Shown: positions 37,521-45,995 of the stretch, piece by piece
Numbering within the stretch: the first letter of the stretch is position 1
How the letters are laid out: each line of letters opens with the position of its first letter
NCBI RefSeq assembly: GCF_003347515.1
Contig: NZ_QEII01000312.1
Coordinates: 110,768-174,767, forward strand
DNA length: 64,000 nt
Reading direction: 5' to 3'
DNA from: Rhodoferax ferrireducens
GTDB taxonomy: Bacteria; Pseudomonadota; Gammaproteobacteria; Burkholderiales; Burkholderiaceae_C
The notes under the pieces: model-generated
Seen by the model: only the letters and a program-made list of their open reading frames with translations
Database searches by the model: none
Told to the model about the DNA's origin: nothing
Program-made: the position numbers and the translations under genes

Positions 37521-37580
37521 GTCATTTCGGGCTCTAGCCCTTATCATTCCTGCGCTGGCAGCTATTAAATAAATAGTGCT
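37521..37580 (-). repeat. Dispersed 55-bp element, intergenic copy after priA
   Basis: On the minus strand it reads ACTATTTATTTAATAGCTGC, CAGCGCAGGAATGATAAGG and GCTAGAGCCCGAAATGACC, the full order of the element. It lies just after the priA stop. Confidence 0.75.
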
Positions 37581-37602
37581 TCAACCCCCACTCACACCCC
37601 CG

Positions 37603-37632
37603 CCCTCTCTCGCCCCGCCGGGCGAAAGAGGG
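37603..37632. terminator. Long hairpin in the priA/LRR-kinase convergent gap
   Basis: Arms of 13 bases (37603-37615 and 37620-37632) pair with one mismatch around the loop CGCC. It lies between two convergent genes. No long T-run follows, so termination strength is uncertain. The rest of the 37510-37770 gap contains no gene. Confidence 0.45.
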
Positions 37633-37770
37633 AGCTAACAGCCATATTTGGCCTTGTTGTTGAAGGTGGGCGGTGCAAACGGGTTGACGTGAAAGAACGA
37701 ACTTTCATGACTTCTATCGCTGCACCACCACCCTCAGGTTTTTTTCATCATCCGGGGCGTTGGCCTGAAT

Positions 37771-39156
37771 TCATGAACGTTGGTCCGGACCTTGTGCGTC
37801 CCGGCCTGAATCACACCTGGGATCGTGGATCTGCTGTTCCAGAGTGCGCAGCACCTGCTCGATCTCGGCGAACAGGGGTCGGGCTCCCGGGTCTTTTTGC
37901 ATGCAGTTTGTCTTTAATTCGGCCAGCGCGTTCGCGGCATCGGCAGAGTCAGTCTGCGGGGTGCAGCGTGCCAGCAGTTCTTCCAGCAGGCAGGCGAAGG
38001 CGCGAACTTCGAGGCGTTGCAGGGCGTGGGCTTGTTGTGGGTCGTCCGGGGCGATGAACGAGGCGGCGCCGAAATCGGTCAGCAGGGCCGCGCCTTGTTC
38101 GCTGTGCAGGATGTTGTGGGCGTACAAATCGCCATGCATCAGGCCTTGGGCGTGCAGATGGCAGGCCGCTGACGCCACGGCCAGCGCGATGCCGAGTGCG
38201 GCCGTCATGTCAAAAGACGTATCGTCGCCGTAGATGTCGCGGGTGCAGGAGTCCAGGCTGGGCGGGCCAGCCAGGATGCGCCAGGCCGGGTCAATCAGGG
38301 ACAAGACCATGGCGTGCACGCCCTGCGGGTGATCGAGCACCTGGCCCAGTACCGGGATCAGATGGGCGTGTCCGCCGGCGCTCATCGTGGCGGTCATTTC
38401 GCACTGCGGCAAGCCATCGCTGGTGACTGTGCCCTTGAAGAGTTTGACGGCCACGGGCTGAATGTCCTCGCCGTTTATCCATTGCGCCTGGTGAATGACG
38501 CCGGAGGCTCCGGCTCCTAATTGCTGCTGCAGTTGCAGGCGATCCCACGGGATGCTGGCGATGGGCGCCTGTGCTAAAGCGACCGTCTCACGGTCCTCGC
38601 AAAACGGATTGCCGGCGTAAGCCAGCCAGGCCAGGCGCGGCAGTGTCAGCAGAAAGGACGGGAATTCGCTCAGGCGGTTCGCCGCGACACGCAGCAATTC
38701 CAGCCGGGAACAGGCGGCCAGCTCCGGCGGCAAGGCGCGCAACTGGTTGCCGGCGAGCATGAGCTTTTGCAGCTGGCCGCAGCGTCCGATCTCGGGGGGC
38801 AGTTCCTCAATCTGGTTGTCGGTCAGGATCAGCCAGCGCAGCGCCGGCGGCAGGGCCTGGCCTGGCACGCTGCGGATCTGGTTGGCCTTGAAGCCGACCA
38901 TTGTGAGCTGGGTGCATTGGCCAAGCACCGCCGGCAACTCGGCAAAGAGGTTGTCGGAGCAAAACAGGACGCGCAGCTTGTGCAGGCGCGGCAGGTCCGG
39001 CGGCAGTTGTGTCAACGCATTGTTGGACAGGTCAAGGATTTCCAGGCTGTCGGCGAGATCAAATATCTCGCGCGGAAACTGTTGTAGCCCACAGGCCAGG
39101 GTCACGCGTTGGCTGCCGGCCAGTTGCCCGCAGCGCAGTTGTTCAAGGGGATTCAT
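37771..39156 (-). CDS. Leucine-rich-repeat protein kinase fusion
   Basis: The product is 461 residues, cytoplasmic, with no signal or membrane helix. Residues about 14-185 are seven or so LRR units (LEILDLSNNALTQLPPDLPR, LRWLILTDNQIEELPPEIGR, LQKLMLAGNQLRALPPELAA). Residues about 205-450 are a eukaryotic-like Ser/Thr kinase: the glycine-rich loop LGAGASGVIHQA (213-224), the ATP-binding Lys of VAVKLFKG (238), the catalytic HGDLYAHN (341-348, Asp 343 and Asn 348) and DFGAA (361-365). The HRD Arg is replaced by Gly, so activation-loop phosphorylation is probably not needed. The start MNPLEQLRCG (39156) is preferred to ATG 39171. The target is unknown. Confidence 0.88.
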   Translation of the reverse strand: MNPLEQLRCGQLAGSQRVTLACGLQQFPREIFDLADSLEILDLSNNALTQLPPDLPRLHKLRVLFCSDNLFAELPAVLGQCTQLTMVGFKANQIRSVPGQALPPALRWLILTDNQIEELPPEIGRCGQLQKLMLAGNQLRALPPELAACSRLELLRVAANRLSEFPSFLLTLPRLAWLAYAGNPFCEDRETVALAQAPIASIPWDRLQLQQQLGAGASGVIHQAQWINGEDIQPVAVKLFKGTVTSDGLPQCEMTATMSAGGHAHLIPVLGQVLDHPQGVHAMVLSLIDPAWRILAGPPSLDSCTRDIYGDDTSFDMTAALGIALAVASAACHLHAQGLMHGDLYAHNILHSEQGAALLTDFGAASFIAPDDPQQAHALQRLEVRAFACLLEELLARCTPQTDSADAANALAELKTNCMQKDPGARPLFAEIEQVLRTLEQQIHDPRCDSGRDAQGPDQRS

Positions 39157-39334
39157 CAAAATCGCACGCAAATCGACGAGTTTGACAGACGACCGGCCCC
39201 TTGGACGGGCGACGGCGGGGGCGTCCGATCAGGCTTTGACCGCGTCTGACGCCTCGCCCGGGCGAGCGGGCCGGGTTCTTGAACTGCACCTGTTGCGGTG
39301 TCGGCGTCATCAGGCGAAACAAGCGCAGCCAGCG

Positions 39335-39354
39335 CTGTAGGTAAGCGCCTACAG
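39335..39354. promoter_or_regulatory. Inverted repeat upstream of the small secreted-protein gene
   Basis: CTGTAGG (39335-39341) and CCTACAG (39348-39354) flank the 6-base spacer TAAGCG, about 125 bp before the start of the next gene. It is the only structured element in the 324-bp gap 39157-39480 and may be an operator. Confidence 0.35.
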
Positions 39355-39480
39355 TCGCTCTCTTTAAAATGGGCGGGTGACTGAACGCCTGACAGCGATC
39401 AGCAGTCTTTGCGGGGACACACTGGCATCAAAGCAGTGCCCGCGTTTTGAGCGACATGCGCTCGCATCGGAGTCAACCTT

Positions 39481-39945
39481 ATGAAACGTTTTTTATTCGG
39501 CGCCGCATTGGCGACACTGATGGGCTCGGCCCTGGCGACTGACGTCGGCGTCTCGGTGAACATCGGCCAGCCGGGTTTTTATGGTCGCATCGACATTGGC
39601 AATGTGCCGCAACCCCGGGTGATCTACGCGGAGCCGATGATCATTCAGCGACCGACTGTCGTCTATGAGCGCCAGCCCATTTATTTGCGCGTGCCACCGG
39701 GTCACGAGAAGCATTGGGACAAGAATTGCCGCAAGTACAACGCCTGCGGCCAGCCGGTTTTCTTCGTTCAGGATAGCTGGTACCGCAATGACTATGCCCC
39801 CGCCTACCGTGCCAACCATGGCCCGCGCGGTGATCGTGGTGATCGCCGCGACGACCGCCGCGATCACCGTGACGACGACCGTGGCAACAAGGGCCGGGGC
39901 CACGACAAGGAGTGGAAGCACAACAAGGGCCACGGCAACAATTGA
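39481..39945 (+). CDS. Small secreted hydrophilic protein of unknown function
   Basis: The product has 154 residues. A signal peptide (RFLFGAALATLMGSALA) is followed by a conserved-looking region VGVSVNIGQPGFYGRIDIGN, PRVIYAEPMIIQRP, YLRVPPGHEKHWDKNCRKYN. The charged, repetitive tail is of Gly/Asp/Arg/His type (about residues 118-154; for example GDRGDRRDDRRDHRDDDRG). Similar proteins are common in betaproteobacteria as hypothetical genes. The two Cys residues in the middle (NCRKYNACG) could form a disulfide. AACCTT before ATG 39481 is a weak ribosome site. The function is unknown; the tail may bind metal or polyanions (inference). Confidence 0.8.
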   Translation: MKRFLFGAALATLMGSALATDVGVSVNIGQPGFYGRIDIGNVPQPRVIYAEPMIIQRPTVVYERQPIYLRVPPGHEKHWDKNCRKYNACGQPVFFVQDSWYRNDYAPAYRANHGPRGDRGDRRDDRRDHRDDDRGNKGRGHDKEWKHNKGHGNN

Positions 39946-39984
39946 GCCGGGTCACCTCATGGCTGGGGGGCTCACCTGAGTCAC

Positions 39985-40720
<736 letters not shown>

Positions 40721-40734
<14 letters not shown>

Positions 40735-41371
40735 GCATCTTCCTCTCCAGGGATTTGGCGTAAAGGCTCACCGGGTAACACAACACAAAGTACATCAGCG
40801 CGACGCAGCTGAAAACCAGGAACGGGTTGAAGGTGGCATTGGCAATGGTTTTGCCCACCTTGGTGAGCTCCATGAAACCGATGACCGAAGCCAGCGCGGT
40901 GCCCTTGATGACCTGCACCGAAAAGCCCACCGTGGGCGGAATGGCGATCTTCACCGCCTGCGGCAGGATGATGTAGCGCAACTGCTCGCGAAAGTTCAGG
41001 GCCAGACTTTGCGACGCCTCCCACTGCCCGGCTGGAATCGCCGCCACGCAACCACGCCAGATCTCCGTCAGAAAGGCACTGGCGTACAGCGTGAGGCCGA
41101 CTCCCGCCGCCACCCAGGGCGAGGTGTTGACGCCAAACAGCCCCAGGCCGTAGTACACGAGGAACAGCAGCACCAGCAGCGGAATGCCCTGGAACAATTG
41201 CACGTAGGCAGCAACGAGCGGCTCGGCGCCGGGGGCTTTGCTCAGGCGCAGCGTCAAGAGCAAGAGGCCCACGACACCGCCGCCGACAAAGGCGATCAGC
41301 GACAGCCCCACGGTCCAGCGGCCAGCCAACAGCAGGTTGCGCAGAATGTCCCAGAGGGTGAAATCAACCAT
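40721..41371 (-). CDS. Polar amino-acid ABC transporter permease
   Basis: The 216-residue HisMQ-family permease has a membrane-spanning core (LFQGIPLLVLLFLVYYGLGL) and the EAA loop of this family (AIPAGQWEASQSLALNFREQ, LRYIILPQAVKIAIPPTVGF). It pairs with the permease encoded 3 bp upstream. The ligand of the system is not evident from the permeases. Confidence 0.93.
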
Positions 41372-41374
41372 GGC

Positions 41375-42058
41375 TTACTTTCTCCCGAACAGAAAGTTCG
41401 CGCCGAACCAATTGAGCGTGTGGCGCACGGCCATCGACAGCAGCAGGTACAGCAGGCCCACCACCATGAACGCTTCGAACGCGCGGAAGTTGCGGCTGTG
41501 AATCAGGTCGGCCGCGTAGCTGAGCTCCTGGGTTGAGATTTGCCCGCACACGGACGAGCCCAGCATCACAATCACGATCTGGCTCACCAGGCTGGGCCAG
41601 ACCTTCTTGAGCGCCGGCGGCAGCACGACGCGCACAAAGGTTTGCATGCGGTCCAGCGCGAGGCTGACGGCGGCTTCGATCTGCCCCTTGGGCGTGGCTT
41701 CCAGGCCCGCGCGAATGATCTCGGCGGCATAGGCCCCGAGGTTCACCACCATCGCAATGAAGGACGCGGTTTCCGCCGACAACCTGAAGCCGGCGGCCGG
41801 CAGGCCAAAAAAGATGAAGAACAGCTGCACGATGAAAGGCGTGTTGCGGATCAGCTCCACATAGCCGCCAACCAGGGCCTTCAGCCATACCGGCGCCAGC
41901 GTGTCGCCAAAGCCGCGGGCGCGAACCCAGGCACACGCAATACCCAGCGCCGTGCCGACGACCACGGCGGCAAAGGTCAGGGCCAGCGTCCAGGCCGCGC
42001 CCGTGAGCAGCAGCGGCCATTCGGACAGGACGGCGAGGAAGTCGAGCTGGATTTTCAT
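41375..42058 (-). CDS. Polar amino-acid ABC transporter permease
   Basis: The 227-residue HisMQ-family permease has VELIRNTPFIVQLFFIFFGL near the N-terminal third and the EAA-type loop ATPKGQIEAAVSLALDRMQT, FVRVVLPPALKKVWP. It forms the membrane heterodimer with the next gene. It starts 24 bp after the binding-protein stop. Confidence 0.93.
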   Translation of the reverse strand: MKIQLDFLAVLSEWPLLLTGAAWTLALTFAAVVVGTALGIACAWVRARGFGDTLAPVWLKALVGGYVELIRNTPFIVQLFFIFFGLPAAGFRLSAETASFIAMVVNLGAYAAEIIRAGLEATPKGQIEAAVSLALDRMQTFVRVVLPPALKKVWPSLVSQIVIVMLGSSVCGQISTQELSYAADLIHSRNFRAFEAFMVVGLLYLLLSMAVRHTLNWFGANFLFGRK

Positions 42059-42082
42059 GGCAGCAGGCCTGTGGATTGACGC

Positions 42083-42883
42083 TTAGAGCGGCAAATCGCC
42101 AGCCGGGCGGCCGAGCCACTTCTTCGCCATGGTGTCCAGATCGCCCGATTTCTTGGCCTCGGCCAGAATCTCGTTCACCTTGGCCTTGAGCTTGTCTTCG
42201 CCTTTGCCGACGCCGATGAAGTTGGGGCTTTCCTTCAGCAGCAGTTTGTATTCACTGGCCAGTTGCGGGTTTTTCGCCATCATGTTGCCCGCGACCGAGG
42301 CGCCCAGGGCGACAAATTGCACCTGCCCCGACACAAACGCCGCAATGGTGGCGTTGTTGTCCTCAAAACGTTTGGTGTCCGTGCTGGCGGGGGCAACTTT
42401 GGACAACTCCTGGTCTTCCATGGCACCACGGGTCACGCCCACCGACTTGCCAGCCAGATCGGCAAAGCTCTTGGCGCTGATCGCCTTCGGGCCAAACACC
42501 GCCTGGTAGAACGGCGAGTACGCGGCCGTGAAGTCGATAACTTTCTCACGCTCAGCGTTCTTGCCGAGGGTGGCGATGACCAGGTCCGCCTTGCGGGTCT
42601 GCAGTGCCGGAATGCGGCTGGCGCTGACGACAGGCACCAGCTCCACCGCCACGCCCATTTTTTTGCCGATGTAGTTGGCCATGTCGATGTCCAGGCCAAT
42701 GGGCTTGAGATCGGTGTTGACGTAGCCATACGGCGCCGAGTCGGTCTGGACGGCCACTTTGAGCAGCTTGGCTTTCATGATGTCGTCGAGCGCGGATTGA
42801 GCCTGCACGCTGGATGCGGCAAACAGCGCGGCTGCGCCCAGGCTCAGGATGAAATTACGTTTGCTCAGTCGGCTAAAGGTCAT
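42083..42883 (-). CDS. Polar amino-acid ABC transporter periplasmic binding protein
   Basis: The product is a 266-residue family-3 binding protein. It has a signal peptide (NFILSLGAAALFAASSVQAQ). The ligand-binding domain shows LLKVAVQTDSAPYGYVNTDL, GLDIDMANYIGKKMGVAVEL, PVVSASRIPALQTRKADLVI and LAGKSVGVTRGAMEDQELSK. ATG 42883 overlaps the stop of the GntR gene (ATGA), so regulator and transporter are one transcription unit. An inverted repeat lies about 50 bp upstream within the regulator gene. Confidence 0.92.
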   Translation of the reverse strand: MTFSRLSKRNFILSLGAAALFAASSVQAQSALDDIMKAKLLKVAVQTDSAPYGYVNTDLKPIGLDIDMANYIGKKMGVAVELVPVVSASRIPALQTRKADLVIATLGKNAEREKVIDFTAAYSPFYQAVFGPKAISAKSFADLAGKSVGVTRGAMEDQELSKVAPASTDTKRFEDNNATIAAFVSGQVQFVALGASVAGNMMAKNPQLASEYKLLLKESPNFIGVGKGEDKLKAKVNEILAEAKKSGDLDTMAKKWLGRPAGDLPL

Positions 42884-43656
42884 AGCAAGGCTCCTAGGTA
42901 AGTAGAGGATTCTTCAGGGGGTGTCGTCGATAAACTTGTATGCAAGTCTTGTGCCGAGTTCTTGCCTTTGGTTTTGACCAGAGGGGACGAGACCGGGCTC
43001 AAGGCGCTGCGCAATTCCGCCAGCGGATCGCCGCTGCTGGCATGCAGCTTGAGCGTGGCCTGCACATTGCCGATATGGGTTTGCATGAGTTTTTCCGCCA
43101 GGATCAGGTCGCCCTTTTCGAGCGCCTGCACAATCTTGACGTGGTCATCGCAGGACTGGGCCGCGTCATGCGACGACTGGTAGAGCATGGCAATCAGCGT
43201 GGTGCGCGCCGTGAAATCGCGCAGCGTGTCGGCCAACAGGCTGTTGCCCAGGCACTCGGCCAGACACACATGAAAATCCCCCAGCAAGAAGCTGCGCAGC
43301 CCGACATCGCTGCCTTTGACGGCGGCTTTTTCGCGGCTGAGGTGGCTTTTGAGTTGCTTGATGGCGCCCTTGCTGACCTCGGTGGTGCAGCGGATCAAGC
43401 CCATCTCAATAACGCGGCGCGCCTCAAAGGCTTCACGCGCTTCGCCCAGCGAGGGTTCGATCACGTACCAGCCGCGCCGGCTGCTGACGGTAACGATGCC
43501 GCGGGCGGCCAGGCCGGTGAGCGCCTCGCGCACGATGGTGCGGCTGCAGTCAAACAGCATGGCCAGTTGCTGCTCGCCCAGGCGGGCGCCGGGCGCCAGT
43601 TTTTGAGCCATGACGGCCTCAATAATTCGTTTGCTGATGTGTGAAGCGGTGGCCAT
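42880..43656 (-). CDS. GntR-family regulator, FCD type, leading the amino-acid ABC operon
   Basis: The product is 258 residues from ATG 43656 (MATASHISKRIIEAVMAQKL). The upstream in-frame extension to 43770 lacks family similarity. The winged helix (GEQQLAMLFDCSRTIVREAL) and FCD domain (LLGDFHVCLAECLGNSLLAD, SCDDHVKIVQALEKGD with metal-binding His) are complete. A C-terminal tail of about 40 residues (SPLVKTKGKNSAQDLHTS) is unusual. It is translationally coupled to the binding-protein gene. Candidate sites with the same CTTGTAT core lie upstream of it and inside its 3' end. Confidence 0.88.
   Translation of the reverse strand: MATASHISKRIIEAVMAQKLAPGARLGEQQLAMLFDCSRTIVREALTGLAARGIVTVSSRRGWYVIEPSLGEAREAFEARRVIEMGLIRCTTEVSKGAIKQLKSHLSREKAAVKGSDVGLRSFLLGDFHVCLAECLGNSLLADTLRDFTARTTLIAMLYQSSHDAAQSCDDHVKIVQALEKGDLILAEKLMQTHIGNVQATLKLHASSGDPLAELRSALSPVSSPLVKTKGKNSAQDLHTSLSTTPPEESSTYLGALL
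42934..42947. promoter_or_regulatory. Candidate operator inside the 3' end of the GntR gene
   Basis: ACTTGTATGCAAGT is an inverted repeat (ACTTG/CAAGT) 51 bp before the binding-protein start. It shares CTTGTAT with the site upstream of the regulator. Confidence 0.4.
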
Positions 43657-43685
43657 ATGCAAATTATCAAGCAGATAACGTGCCA

Positions 43686-43697
43686 CTGGTATACAAG
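43686..43697. promoter_or_regulatory. Candidate FCD-GntR operator upstream of the regulator
   Basis: CTGGTATACAAG (CTTGTATACCAG on the minus strand) contains GTATAC, the core of FadR/VanR-type sites. It lies 30 bp before the regulator start, suggesting autoregulation. Confidence 0.5.
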
Positions 43698-43792
43698 ATT
43701 TGCGCACCAGTACAGGGAGTTTCCCGGATATCAGGCGACTGAAATGCACCCCCTGAGTGCAGGCATGCACCCAATGCGGTGCTTAAAAAGAC

Positions 43793-44758
43793 TCAGGTCA
43801 GCAGGGTCACGGCCAGCGAGAAGGTGAAGAACGCCGCCGCCGTGGACACCAGAATGATGCGGGCAATGCGCCCGTTATCCGCACCAAAGCGCTCGGCCAG
43901 CAGGGACACATTGCTGGCACTCGGCAGCGCAGCCACCAGCACCATGACGGTGAGTGCGAACTTATCCAAAGGCAGGCCCAAGGCCACGACTGCCGCCCCG
44001 ACCAGCAACACCAGCAGGGGATGCAGCAGCAGCTTGATGGCCGCCACCGGTACATAGTCGCGCAGGGGGATGGGCGCATGCTTGTTGGCGGCGGCCATCA
44101 TCTGCGAACGCGCCAGCACGGCACCGATGGTGAACAGCGCCACGGGAGACGCCGCATCGGCCAGCAGGCCAATGGTTTGCGTCACCGGTTTGGGCAGGGC
44201 CAGGCTGACGGCAGAGGCCACGCCACCGAGCAGAATCGACCAGGGCATGGGGTTGAACAGCATGCCCTTGAGCGCATTTTCCGCCGCATGGGCAAAGCCA
44301 TGCTTGTCCGCCCCATCCAGGCGCGAGAGCGCGATGCACAGCGAGGTCGTGATCACCATGTCCACCACGATGGTCACGATGATGGGTCCGGCCGCCTGCG
44401 CCCCGAGCAAAGCCACCAGCAGCGGCACGCCCATGAAGCCGGTGTTGGGAAAAGCCGCCACAAGCGCGCCGAACGAGGCGTCATTCCAGCGAATGCGACG
44501 ATTCAGACTGACCGCGACGGCAAATCCCACCATGACGAGAGCGCACAGCAGCCAGGTGAAAAAGACGCCGGCGTCGAGCAACTGCGCCAGCGGCGTGCTG
44601 GCGCCGAAGCGGTACAACATGCACGGCAGGGCAAAAAACAACACGAAACTGTTCAGGCCGGGAATCGCATCGAGCGACAGCATGCGTTTACGTGCTGCGA
44701 TGTAGCCACAAAGAACCAGGGCGAAGAAGGGGAAGGTGATAAGGAGAATTTGCAGCAC
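43793..44758 (-). CDS. AEC-family (auxin efflux carrier type) transporter
   Basis: This protein of about 321 residues has some ten membrane helices (LQILLITFPFFALVLCGYIA, AFPNTGFMGVPLLVALLGA, VALFTIGAVLARSQM, AALPSASNVSLLAERFGA). The AEC signatures NTGFMGVP and LPSASN are both present. Bacterial AEC carriers move malate, malonate or other organic acids. GTG 44758 gives the family N-terminus; ATG 44821 would add an odd Arg-rich leader. It is divergent from the AraC-type regulator, which may control it. Confidence 0.88.
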   Translation of the reverse strand: MLQILLITFPFFALVLCGYIAARKRMLSLDAIPGLNSFVLFFALPCMLYRFGASTPLAQLLDAGVFFTWLLCALVMVGFAVAVSLNRRIRWNDASFGALVAAFPNTGFMGVPLLVALLGAQAAGPIIVTIVVDMVITTSLCIALSRLDGADKHGFAHAAENALKGMLFNPMPWSILLGGVASAVSLALPKPVTQTIGLLADAASPVALFTIGAVLARSQMMAAANKHAPIPLRDYVPVAAIKLLLHPLLVLLVGAAVVALGLPLDKFALTVMVLVAALPSASNVSLLAERFGADNGRIARIILVSTAAAFFTFSLAVTLLT

Positions 44759-44844
44759 GGTGGGTATTGTCCCCGCTCTTCTTGAGTTGATGCGAGACGA
44801 GCGACGCGGGGTTTGCGCCAAGTACCCGCTAAACTGCCGAGCCT

Positions 44845-45813
44845 ATGAATAAAGCAGCCCTTGCGCGCACCGGTGTAGCGGCGTATGCCCAGCGCATGAA
44901 CAAGGTACTCGACCACATCGACCACCATCTGGATGCCCCGCTGGACCTATCCACCCTGGCTGCTGTCGCGCACTTTTCGTCCTTCCACTTCCACCGCGTT
45001 TTTGCGGCCTGGATGGGCGAGACGCTGGGCGACTATCTGCGTCGTCGCAGGCTGGACATGGGTGCCGTGCATCTCGCCGGCCGACCACAGGCTTCGGTGC
45101 TGGAGATCGCGCTGGCAGTGGGCTTTGGTTCCGGCGAAGCCTTTGCGCGAGCCTTCAAGCTGCGCTTCGGCAACACCCCCAGCGCCTGGCGCGCCGCAAC
45201 ACCACAGCGCTGGGCCGATGAGCTGGCAGCAACACGCCGTCGGCATGCAGACCGCAATCTGGATCAGGGCCTGCGCAAGCAGGATCAGGTTCAAGGGCTG
45301 GCTTTCAGGAATGATCAGGACTTCTCAAACCTGAAGTTCAACATGAAAGTAAACATAGTCACCCTGCCTGCGGCCCGCGTCGCCTATATGCGCCACATCG
45401 GACCCTATGGCGCAAACGTGAGCCGATTCTGGAGCGAAACCTTCTTCCCCTGGCGAATGGCGCACGGCCTCGATGCTGCGCCCTGCTACGGCATAGGCCT
45501 CGACGATCCCGGCATCACCGCCCCCGCCAAATGCCGCTACGACGCCTGCGTAGAAGTGCCAGACAGCTTTGTGGCCAAGAGCCCGGCGAGCATCGCCAAC
45601 CTGTCCGGTGGGCGCTATGCGGTGGCGCAGTTCAAAGGATGCGGCTCCGACATCGGCTTGGCCTGGACGGAACTACTGCGCGACTGGCTGCCCGCCAGCG
45701 GCATGCAGGCTGATGGTCGCCCCTTCTTCGAGTACTACCCCGGCGATGCCTGCAAAGACCCCGAGACCGGAACGTTTGAATGCCAGCTGTGCCTGCCGGT
45801 GCGCCCTTTGTAA
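44845..45813 (+). CDS. AraC-family regulator with GyrI-like effector domain
   Basis: The product has 322 residues. The N-terminal AraC double helix-turn-helix is LDLSTLAAVAHFSSFHFHRV, GETLGDYLRRRRLDMGAVHL, VLEIALAVGFGSGEAFARAF. The C-terminal GyrI-like small-molecule domain is VNIVTLPAARVAYMRHIGPY, KCRYDACVEVPDSFV, YAVAQFKGCGSDIGLAWTEL, PFFEYYPGDACKDPETGTFE. This domain order is that of the Rob/SbmC-fusion regulators. It probably responds to a hydrophobic or drug-like ligand. ATG 44845 is the natural start. Confidence 0.92.
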   Translation: MNKAALARTGVAAYAQRMNKVLDHIDHHLDAPLDLSTLAAVAHFSSFHFHRVFAAWMGETLGDYLRRRRLDMGAVHLAGRPQASVLEIALAVGFGSGEAFARAFKLRFGNTPSAWRAATPQRWADELAATRRRHADRNLDQGLRKQDQVQGLAFRNDQDFSNLKFNMKVNIVTLPAARVAYMRHIGPYGANVSRFWSETFFPWRMAHGLDAAPCYGIGLDDPGITAPAKCRYDACVEVPDSFVAKSPASIANLSGGRYAVAQFKGCGSDIGLAWTELLRDWLPASGMQADGRPFFEYYPGDACKDPETGTFECQLCLPVRPL

Positions 45814-45825
45814 GGGTTTCTTTGA

Positions 45826-45969
45826 ACTGTTACCAAGGGTGACCTGGCCAGCACAGTGGAAGAGCTGCGGAGTGCAGCGCGGTTGTCGGTGGAGCGGCGC
45901 GACGTGGTGCAAGCCGCTTCGCTGCTGATGCGCGACCTCAAGAGCGGCAAGACTGAAGCCTCGGTATGA
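45826..45969 (+). pseudogene. Short coding-like remnant between the AraC and rep genes
   Basis: An open frame without a start codon (TGA just upstream at 45823) reads TVTKGDLASTVEELRSAARL and SVERRDVVQAASLLMRDLKS before its stop at 45967. Its codon bias is coding-like, but I do not recognise a family. It could be the tail of a deleted gene. Confidence 0.25.
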
Positions 45970-45995
45970 TTCCCCGCTTCGCCCAAAGTATCTGA

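Noticed and set aside
37689..38057. A plus-strand reading frame of 122 codons before the LRR-kinase gene
   Set aside because: It is mostly the antisense of the kinase C-terminus, has no family resemblance, and shows a residue mix typical of shadow frames in GC-rich DNA.
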